Source: CAZGSG01 sp964528095 (GTDB taxonomy: Bacteria; Bacteroidota; Bacteroidia; Chitinophagales; Chitinophagaceae). From it: DNA of 12,730 nt. Positions 7,491-12,730 of this stretch are shown one piece after another (position 1 is the stretch's first letter; each line of letters opens with the position of its first letter). The position numbers and the translations under genes were made by a program. The stretch covers positions 1 to 12,730 of the forward strand of contig CAZGSG010000163.1 of assembly GCA_964528095.1 (NCBI GenBank), read 5' to 3'. Below the pieces are notes generated by a model, which saw only the letters and a list, made by a program, of their open reading frames with translations, did no database searches and was not told the DNA's origin.

Positions 7491-7546
7491 TTGGATACGG
7501 GATGTTGGATGTTGGATGTTGGATAGTTGGATAGTTGATGTTGGAT
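7491..7546. repeat. Short tandem repeat of GATGTTG-type heptamers
   Basis: Three consecutive GATGTTG units (7501-7521) are followed by two GATAGTTG units (7522-7537) and a last ATGTTGGAT. TGTTGGATACGG precedes the array at 7489-7500. It lies between the infC terminator and the metalloprotease start. Read leftward it is an array of CAACATC. It is probably slippage-prone intergenic DNA with no coding role. Confidence 0.8.
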
Positions 7547-7588
7547 CGGGCACAATAGCCTGATCTTAGATCCTTAGATGTCAGGTAT

Positions 7589-7613
7589 AAAAAAACCCGG
7601 CGTTAACCGGGTT
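7589..7613 (-). terminator. Intrinsic terminator of infC
   Basis: The stem AACCCGG/CCGGGTT (arms 7607-7613 and 7594-7600, 7 bp) has a 6-base loop and is followed on the minus strand by seven T. It starts 8 bases past the infC stop. On the plus strand the stem is followed by CTTTTTA, so weak action in that direction is possible. Confidence 0.9.
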
Positions 7614-7620
7614 CTTTTTA

Positions 7621-8268
7621 TCAGGAATTTTCTTTTTTCTTTTTTCCCTTGGGTGCAAACATGGCCAGCATGCGTCGTCCTTCCATTTTCGGCATACTTT
7701 CCAGTATCCCTACTTCTGCCAGTCGCTCGGCAAATTTCAGAATGATCAACTGACCTCTTTCCTGGAATTGTATTGCACGTCCTTTGAACTGGACATATGC
7801 TTTTACTTTATTTCCGTCTTTCAAAAAGCCTTCTGCATGTTTGGCTTTGAAGTCAAAATCATGATCGTCCGTATTGGGAGTAAATCGTATTTCTTTTACT
7901 TCGGAGACTTTGCTATTCGCCTTCATCTCCTTTTCCTTTTTCTTTTTATCGTAAAGGAATTTGTTATAATCAATGATCTTACATACAGGAGGATCTGCCT
8001 GTGGAGATATCTCTACCAGGTCCAACTCCTGTTCCTGTGCCATACGCAGCGCATCCTGCGTATTGTATACACCCACTTCCACATTATCACCTACCAGTCG
8101 CACCTGTGGTACCCTGATAAAATGATTAATACGGTGTTCTGCTTCCTTACGCGGAGCAAACCTGCCCCTGAAGCCACCCTTGTTAAATCCGCCACCACCC
8201 GTGCCGCCTGGTTTTTTAAACCCGCCGCCCGGTGGTCTGTTAAATCCGCCTTTTTGTGGTACTGCCAT
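7621..8268 (-). CDS. infC: Translation initiation factor IF-3 with Gly-rich N-terminal extension
   Basis: This 215-residue protein is longer than the usual 170-180. IF3 binds the 30S subunit, prevents premature 50S joining and checks start-codon and initiator-tRNA pairing. The N-domain runs from about 43 (EHRINHFIRVPQVRLVG) to 105, with the signature CKIIDYNKF (96-104) and the Lys-rich linker helix at 107-117. The C-domain follows (about 122-206, including EIRFTPNTDDHDF and KMEGRRMLAMF). Residues 7-38 form an unusual Gly/Phe/Arg/Lys extension (GGFNRPPGGGF, GGTGGGGFNKGGFRGRF). The start is ATG at 8268, with an in-frame TAA directly before it. This is not the AUU or AUC start that governs infC autoregulation in E. 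coli. It lies 163 bases behind thrS, with no terminator between, and probably shares its transcript. Confidence 0.97.
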   Translation of the reverse strand: MAVPQKGGFNRPPGGGFKKPGGTGGGGFNKGGFRGRFAPRKEAEHRINHFIRVPQVRLVGDNVEVGVYNTQDALRMAQEQELDLVEISPQADPPVCKIIDYNKFLYDKKKKEKEMKANSKVSEVKEIRFTPNTDDHDFDFKAKHAEGFLKDGNKVKAYVQFKGRAIQFQERGQLIILKFAERLAEVGILESMPKMEGRRMLAMFAPKGKKKKENS

Positions 8269-8337
8269 TTAGATACTTTGGTTAAAAATTTTTGTTTTTA
8301 ATAATACTTAATAAAATAGTTAAGCTCCTGGTTTAAT

Positions 8338-8430
8338 GGTTCTAAGTTCAACGTTCTTACAGAGGAAATGTTCTTTGTTTTCTTACATCGCGATCTCAAG
8401 AACTTCAAACCCTGAACTATCGAACCCTGG
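8338..8430. repeat. Degenerate GAAC/CCCTG micro-repeat in the thrS-infC gap
   Basis: The gap contains several related words: AAGTTCAACGTTC (8344-8356), AAGAACTTC, AAACCCTGAAC (8407-8417) and GAACCCTGG (8422-8430). They resemble the scattered GAACCCTGAAC-type filler seen between genes in some Bacteroidota genomes. No stem with a U-run and no exact promoter box was found, so thrS-infC co-transcription remains likely. Confidence 0.4.
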
Positions 8431-8431
8431 A

Positions 8432-10372
8432 TTATTCTTTATCTACCCTGCGCTCCTCAATTTCATTTTTCAATTCACTGATCAGTTCATCCAGGGGTTT
8501 AGCTCCTATATCACCTTTGCCCTGTCTTCGAACTGATACTTTTTCTTCATTCATTTCCTTCTCTCCTATAATCAGCATATAAGGTACTTTCAATAATTCA
8601 GTATCTCGTATCTTTTTGCCGATCTTTTCCTGCCGGTCATCAAGTTCTACACGAATATCTGATTTTTTCAGTTTCTGCGAAACTGTTTTCGCATAGTCCA
8701 GGAATTTGTCACTTATGGGGAGTATTTTCACCTGCACCGGTGCCAGCCATAGTGGAAATTTCCCTGCATATTGCTCCAGCAGGAACCCGATGAACCGTTC
8801 GTGCGTACCCAGGGGCGCGCGGTGAATGATCAGCGGCACTTCGGGTTTATTGTCCTGGCCGGTGTACTGCAATTTGAAACTGCGACCCTGGGAAAAATCT
8901 ACCTGGTTGGTAGCGAGGGTAAACTCCCTGCCAATAGCGCTGAATATCTGTACATCTATTTTGGGTCCATAAAATGCAGCTTCATCCTGCACTTCCACAA
9001 AGGGAATATTCGACTCGATCAGTACATTCCTCACCATGATCTCTGTTTCCTTCCAAAGCTCAGGTTCATTTACATATTTGATGCCCAACTTTTCCGGAGA
9101 ATGCAGCGACAGCCGCATCACATATTTTTCGATACCGAAGATCTTGAAATATTTAAGGTACATATCATTCACTGCCCTGAACTCGTCATTGAACTGCTCC
9201 TTGGTACAATAAATATGTGCATCGTTCATGTGAAGACAACGCACCCGCATCAGTCCAAACAATTCACCACTCTGTTCATACCGGTATACCGTTCCATATT
9301 CCGCAATCCGGTAAGGAAGATCGCGATAGCTTTTTGGCTCCGCGGCATATATCTTATGGTGATGCGGACAGTTCATGGATTTGAGATAATACTTTTCTCC
9401 ATCCAGTTCCATCGGCGGATACATACTGTCGGCATAATAAGGAAGGTGACCGCTGGTGAGGTACATACTTTCTTTGGCGATATGTGGAGTAACCACCCGC
9501 TTATAGCCCGCCTCCTGTTCTGTTTCCTTGGCCAGCTTCTCCAGTTCTTCGATGATCACTGTTCCATTGGGCATCCACATGATCAGGCCCTGGCCCACAT
9601 CATCATCCATGGTATAAATGCTGAGTTCTCTGCCGAGTTTACGATGATCTCTTTTTTTCGCTTCTTCCAGCAATGCCAGGTGCTCATCCAGTTCTTTCTG
9701 AGAAGGGAATGATACCCCATACAGCCGGGTGAGCTGTTTATTTTTTTCATCGCCCTTCCAGTATGCGCCGGCGATATTGGTCAGTTTAATTGCTTTTATC
9801 AACCCTGTATTCGGAATATGCGGACCACGGCAGAGATCAGTGAAGTTCCCCTGTGAATAGAAAGTAATACCATCATCTGATAAATTCTGCAAGAGGTCCA
9901 ATTTATACTCATCGCCTTTTTTTGAGAAATACTGGATCGCTTCGGGCTTGGAGATCTCTCTGCGTTCAAAAACACTGTTCTTTTTTGCCAACTCATTCAT
10001 CTTTTTCTCCAGCGCAGCAAGATCGTCTTCGGTGAGTTTTTTATCACCAAGGTCCATGTCATAATAAAACTGTTTGTCCAACGCCGGTCCTACCCAGAAT
10101 TTTACCCCGGGAAATAAAGACTCTACCGCTTCTGCCATCAGGTGCGCGGAAGAATGCCAGAAAGTATTTTTGCCTTCCGGGTCAGCCCATGTCAGAAATT
10201 TTACTGATGCGTCTTCCGTTATCGACCTGGAAGCATCCCATACCTGCCCGTTCACACTTGCTACTAATACTTTTTTTGCCAGCCCCTCAGAAATAGACTT
10301 TGCTATCTCCATGGCAGTGATGCCTTTTTCATACTGCCTGACTGCTCCGTCCGGAAATGTAATGTTGATCAT
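8432..10372 (-). CDS. thrS: Threonine--tRNA ligase
   Basis: This full-length 646-residue class II synthetase charges tRNA-Thr and removes mis-attached serine. Residues 1-61 are the TGS domain. The editing domain has H73-x3-H77 (HSSAH) and C181-x3-H185 (CRGPH). The catalytic core has motif 1 around residues 262-310. The zinc ligands that recognise threonine are C335 (MNCPHHH), H386 (NDAH) and H517 (IIHRAP). Motif 2 is RYEQSGELFGLMRVR (364-378) and motif 3 is GTHERFIGF (522-530). The anticodon-binding domain runs from about 544 to the end. The motif 2 loop reads CLHMNDAH instead of the commoner G-F-T-Q-D-D-A-H. All active-site residues I can check are present. It is the first gene of the leftward thrS-infC unit, with its own promoter and a short leader. 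Confidence 0.98.
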   Translation of the reverse strand: MINITFPDGAVRQYEKGITAMEIAKSISEGLAKKVLVASVNGQVWDASRSITEDASVKFLTWADPEGKNTFWHSSAHLMAEAVESLFPGVKFWVGPALDKQFYYDMDLGDKKLTEDDLAALEKKMNELAKKNSVFERREISKPEAIQYFSKKGDEYKLDLLQNLSDDGITFYSQGNFTDLCRGPHIPNTGLIKAIKLTNIAGAYWKGDEKNKQLTRLYGVSFPSQKELDEHLALLEEAKKRDHRKLGRELSIYTMDDDVGQGLIMWMPNGTVIIEELEKLAKETEQEAGYKRVVTPHIAKESMYLTSGHLPYYADSMYPPMELDGEKYYLKSMNCPHHHKIYAAEPKSYRDLPYRIAEYGTVYRYEQSGELFGLMRVRCLHMNDAHIYCTKEQFNDEFRAVNDMYLKYFKIFGIEKYVMRLSLHSPEKLGIKYVNEPELWKETEIMVRNVLIESNIPFVEVQDEAAFYGPKIDVQIFSAIGREFTLATNQVDFSQGRSFKLQYTGQDNKPEVPLIIHRAPLGTHERFIGFLLEQYAGKFPLWLAPVQVKILPISDKFLDYAKTVSQKLKKSDIRVELDDRQEKIGKKIRDTELLKVPYMLIIGEKEMNEEKVSVRRQGKGDIGAKPLDELISELKNEIEERRVDKE

Positions 10373-10401
10373 ACGTTGCTTGTTCTCAAAAAATTAAGTG
10401 G

Positions 10402-10431
10402 CAAAATTAACAAACTATTGCCGGAGTGCAA
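10402..10431 (-). promoter_or_regulatory. Bacteroidota-type promoter for thrS-infC
   Basis: On the minus strand TTG (10429-10431), a 19-base spacer and TAATTTTG (10402-10409) fit the Bacteroidota consensus. Transcription would start near 10395, leaving about 22 nt before the ATG. Such a short leader leaves no room for a T-box or another long attenuator. Confidence 0.65.
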
Positions 10432-10454
10432 TCAGACCATAAGAACTAATTCCT

Positions 10455-10462
10455 TAGTTTTG
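10455..10462 (+). promoter_or_regulatory. TAnnTTTG box of the rightward paralog pair
   Basis: TAGTTTTG matches the -7 consensus exactly, but no TTG is found at the usual distance upstream. It ends only 7 bases before the ATG at 10470, so transcription from it would be nearly leaderless for that start. It lies 45 bases from the opposing thrS box. Confidence 0.45.
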
Positions 10463-10469
10463 ATACCCA

Positions 10470-11624
10470 ATGAACCGGTTAGTGGTAAAAAGATATTTTG
10501 TCTTCCTGGTTATCGCCATTCTTTTCTCCCCTGTTTGCTTTTCCCAAAAAGTAACGGGTATCTGGCGCGGCTACTTTATTTCCAGCGACGGGTCACAGTA
10601 CCGTCTTGAGTTCCAGATAAAACAGACGTCTACCGGGCAGGTTTCAGTTTCCGGTGTTTCTTATTCCTGGCAGGACGATATCCGCTTTTATGGCAAGGCC
10701 ACGATGACCGGCAGTTACCTGAACAATACCCAGAATTTTCGTATCAAAGAGATTAAGACAGTAGAGGTAACCAATCCTACGGGTGGAGGTACCTGTATCA
10801 TGAATTATGACCTGCGCTATACAAAATCAGGGAAAGAAGAATTCCTGGACGGTACCTATCTGGGGAAACCGGAAACAAAAGAAGGCAAAAATCCCTATGA
10901 CTGGGGTGATTGTGGTTATGGAAAAGTATACCTGCGCAGGGTAACTACCTCGGATTTTTATATTGAGCCTTTCCTGCGAAATAAACCTTCCAGGCCAGGC
11001 ATCACAACGCCACCTGTGGTGAAAAAGAATACACCGGTCACCAACCCGCCGCTAATAAAAAAAGAAACGACTACCAAGACTACGGTAACACAAAAACCGG
11101 TAATTAAAAACCCGGTGACCAAGACACCGAATAAGACTCCCGTAAAAGAAAACCCGGTTGTCCATAACACAAGAGATAACACTCCCCCGATATTAAAGAA
11201 TACGGACAGTACCACTAAAATCAGGATAACAGAAGTGAAACCAAAACCGGTTGAGGTACCTACCCCTTCGGTTTTAAAGACCCGGGAAAATGCGCTCATG
11301 AAATCACTTACTGTAAACAGTCCCGAGGTTATTATCAAATTATATGATAATGGAGAAATAGATGGGGATACGATCTCTGTATACCTGGACAAGAAACTTG
11401 TTTTATCGAATAAGCTTCTTACCACCAATCCGCTTATCATTAAAATAAAAATGGACAGCGAAAACCCCGATCATGAATTAATAATGGTAGCGGAAAATCT
11501 CGGCCGCATACCACCGAACACTTCGTTGATGATCGTGGAAGCAGGCGATCAACGGTTTGATGTACGGATCACATCTACAGAACAAAAAAACGCTTTGGTA
11601 AGATTCAGGTATGAACCAAAATAA
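10470..11624 (+). CDS. Secreted two-domain protein with long Pro/Thr/Lys linker, unknown function (paralog A)
   Basis: This 384-residue protein begins with a signal peptide (core YFVFLVIAILFSPVCFS, likely cut near Ser25-Gln26). Residues 28-160 form a beta-rich N-terminal module (GIWRG, YRLEFQI, SGKEEFLDGTYLG, KVYLRRV). Cys109 and Cys148 are conserved in the neighbouring paralog and may pair. Residues about 172-270 are a low-complexity linker rich in Pro, Thr, Lys and Asn, with many K-x-P-V and T-P words. The C-terminal module (272-384) starts RENALMK and contains LYDNGEIDGDTISVYL (291-306), LSNKLLT, LIMVAENLG and RIPPNTSLMIVEAGD (346-360), ending ALVRFRYEPK. I do not recognise a named family or catalytic residues. 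GTG at 10482 is an alternative start that aligns with the paralog's first residue. It is probably extracytoplasmic, perhaps wall- or surface-associated. Confidence 0.88.
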   Translation: MNRLVVKRYFVFLVIAILFSPVCFSQKVTGIWRGYFISSDGSQYRLEFQIKQTSTGQVSVSGVSYSWQDDIRFYGKATMTGSYLNNTQNFRIKEIKTVEVTNPTGGGTCIMNYDLRYTKSGKEEFLDGTYLGKPETKEGKNPYDWGDCGYGKVYLRRVTTSDFYIEPFLRNKPSRPGITTPPVVKKNTPVTNPPLIKKETTTKTTVTQKPVIKNPVTKTPNKTPVKENPVVHNTRDNTPPILKNTDSTTKIRITEVKPKPVEVPTPSVLKTRENALMKSLTVNSPEVIIKLYDNGEIDGDTISVYLDKKLVLSNKLLTTNPLIIKIKMDSENPDHELIMVAENLGRIPPNTSLMIVEAGDQRFDVRITSTEQKNALVRFRYEPK

Positions 11625-11685
11625 GTTTTAACCGTTTCTGTAATTTTTATAACTGCTTCAGCAATTTCCGCTATTTTCATTATTC

Positions 11686-12507
11686 ATGCAGCGAAAGTAT
11701 ATTTTACTCCCCATGCTCCTTTTTATGTTCTGCGCATCGGCACAGGACATCAATGGATTTTGGAAAGGCCGGCTGGTGATGGATCCGGGCGGTTGTTTTC
11801 CTGTTTACAATATCGAGTTCCAATTACAGATATCCGGTACCAAGATCTCGGGATCATCCTATTATTATTCAGATACCAGCAACTATGTAAAAGAAGAATT
11901 CGTAGGGCTATATGGCGAAAAGGATAAAATACTGACCATTGAGGAACAAAAAGTGTCGATGTTTAAGATCCCCCCTGATTGTACCCCCTGTATGAAAAAA
12001 TATACGCTTACGTATCATACAGATGGCAAGGAAGAACAACTCCGCGGATCATGGACAGGTCATACCATGGATAATAAATCGATTTGCCCTTCCGGTACAA
12101 TTGTATTGATACGAACACAAAAACCGGCCTTCGCACCTGATATGCCGGCGGAACTTATCCAACGTAAGAACGAACTCGTCAGGGAAATTTATGTGGATAC
12201 GGGCACGATAAGACTTGATTTTTATGATAACGGGCAGATAGACGGCGACACTATTTCTGTGTTTGTAAATAATATACCTGTTGTGTCCAACAAGATGCTG
12301 ACAGTAAAACCGGTGACCGTCTTTTTAAAAATAGATATGCAAAAAAAGGAACAGGAAGTTATCATGGTGGGTATCAACCTGGGTTCCATTCCTCCCAATA
12401 CCGCATTAATGATCGTGAATGCCGGTGATAAAAGATACCAGCTATACCTTTCATCCGATCTGCACAAGAACGCGCTGGTGAGATTCATTTACCGGGAGCC
12501 GAAGTAG
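11686..12507 (+). CDS. Secreted two-domain protein, unknown function (paralog B, short linker)
   Basis: This 273-residue protein has a signal peptide (MQRKYILLPMLLFMFCASAQ, cut at ASA-Q). The Cys16 in it is not in a lipobox. The N-terminal module (21-143) matches paralog A at GFWKG, NIEFQLQI, DGKEEQLRGSWTG and TIVLIRT. Cys102 and Cys134 align with A's Cys109 and Cys148; Cys37 and Cys99 are extra. Only a short linker follows (about 144-159). The C-terminal module begins RKNELVR and contains FYDNGQIDGDTISVFV (179-194), VSNKMLT, VIMVGINLG and SIPPNTALMIVNAGD (234-248), ending ALVRFIYREPK. The two genes are clearly tandem duplicates. The gap is 61 bases without a terminator or clear promoter, so co-transcription is likely. 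Function is unknown. Confidence 0.9.
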   Translation: MQRKYILLPMLLFMFCASAQDINGFWKGRLVMDPGGCFPVYNIEFQLQISGTKISGSSYYYSDTSNYVKEEFVGLYGEKDKILTIEEQKVSMFKIPPDCTPCMKKYTLTYHTDGKEEQLRGSWTGHTMDNKSICPSGTIVLIRTQKPAFAPDMPAELIQRKNELVREIYVDTGTIRLDFYDNGQIDGDTISVFVNNIPVVSNKMLTVKPVTVFLKIDMQKKEQEVIMVGINLGSIPPNTALMIVNAGDKRYQLYLSSDLHKNALVRFIYREPK

Positions 12508-12730
12508 CTACTCATTAATCCCCCCTTTCCTTCCCCCTTTATCTCTTAGTTTACTGGCATTTTTTTGGCTTGCGTATTAAAATTACAGTAAGGGATTTCA
12601 CGCAGCGTATTTTAGAATAGCCATTCTGTTTCGGCTAATATAACTTAAGTTCTATAATAGAGATTGAAGAATGTTTTTCTTGTTTCGGCATCACTAACAC
12701 AGCAATAGCTTTCACACAGAGCTAAGGGGT
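12508..12730. other. Gene-free 3' end of window
   Basis: No gene, terminator stem or clear promoter can be supported in the last 223 bases. The stretch begins with a pyrimidine-rich tract (CCCCCCTTTCCTTCCCCC, about 12520-12537) and becomes AT-rich. A leftward frame is open from the window edge to a TAA at 12645-12647 (28 codons) but is too short to judge. Confidence 0.5.

Noticed and set aside
7501..7546. CRISPR array
   Set aside because: The units are 7-8 bases with no spacers; this is a simple tandem repeat.
7352..7555. 67-codon leftward frame overlapping the metalloprotease start
   Set aside because: Its translation is just the heptamer repeat and AT-rich intergenic DNA, and it overlaps the signal peptide region of the real gene.
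7621..8268. AUU/AUC start for infC as in E. coli
   Set aside because: An ATG is present at 8268, directly preceded by an in-frame stop, so no non-canonical start is needed.
8771..9712. 313-codon rightward frame
   Set aside because: It is fully antisense to thrS. Its aromatic- and His-rich translation is typical of the reverse of a real gene, and thrS is unambiguous.
12645..12730. Leftward partial gene at the window edge
   Set aside because: Only 28 open codons are visible, with no recognisable motif; chance is sufficient to explain it.

Overview
The window looks like a chromosomal segment of a Bacteroidota bacterium, probably Chitinophagaceae or a close relative. This rests on TAnnTTTG-type promoter boxes, A/T-rich start contexts without clear Shine-Dalgarno sequences, a secreted zinc metalloprotease of the DUF5117/DUF4953 type common in that phylum, a short arginine decarboxylase-like enzyme, and small secreted proteins typical of the group. 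The genus is an inference. I see no phage, IS element, CRISPR array, tRNA or rRNA.

Layout. Positions 1-1050 (+) hold the 3' part of a gene for a beta-sandwich (Ig/cadherin-like) surface or secreted protein. It converges on a small secreted NTF2-like protein (1230-1685, -). That gene is divergent from a Tyr/Arg-rich lipoprotein (1747-2067, +). A gene-poor stretch (2068-2379) leads to a bidirectional terminator. From there to 10372 everything reads leftward. In transcription order the genes are thrS, infC, a large periplasmic or secreted zinc metalloprotease, rpmI, rplT and an arginine decarboxylase-like gene. From 10470 rightward come two tandem paralogous secreted proteins of unknown function, divergent from thrS. 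The last 220 bases carry no gene I can support.

How the genes fit together. thrS-infC-rpmI-rplT is a classic translation operon: threonyl-tRNA synthetase, initiation factor IF3, and ribosomal proteins L35 and L20. Here it is split. infC ends in its own terminator, a 2.56-kb metalloprotease gene with its own strong terminator follows, and rpmI-rplT restart from a near-perfect Bacteroidota promoter and a structured leader. The decarboxylase has its own promoter just past the rplT terminator.

Most of the window is ordinary housekeeping sequence. The observations most worth a second look are the split operon, the structured rpmI leader, and the tandem paralogs. The paralogs share an N-terminal beta domain and a highly conserved C-terminal module (YDNGxIDGDTISV...IPPNT) but have completely different linkers. 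I found no convincing new multi-gene system.
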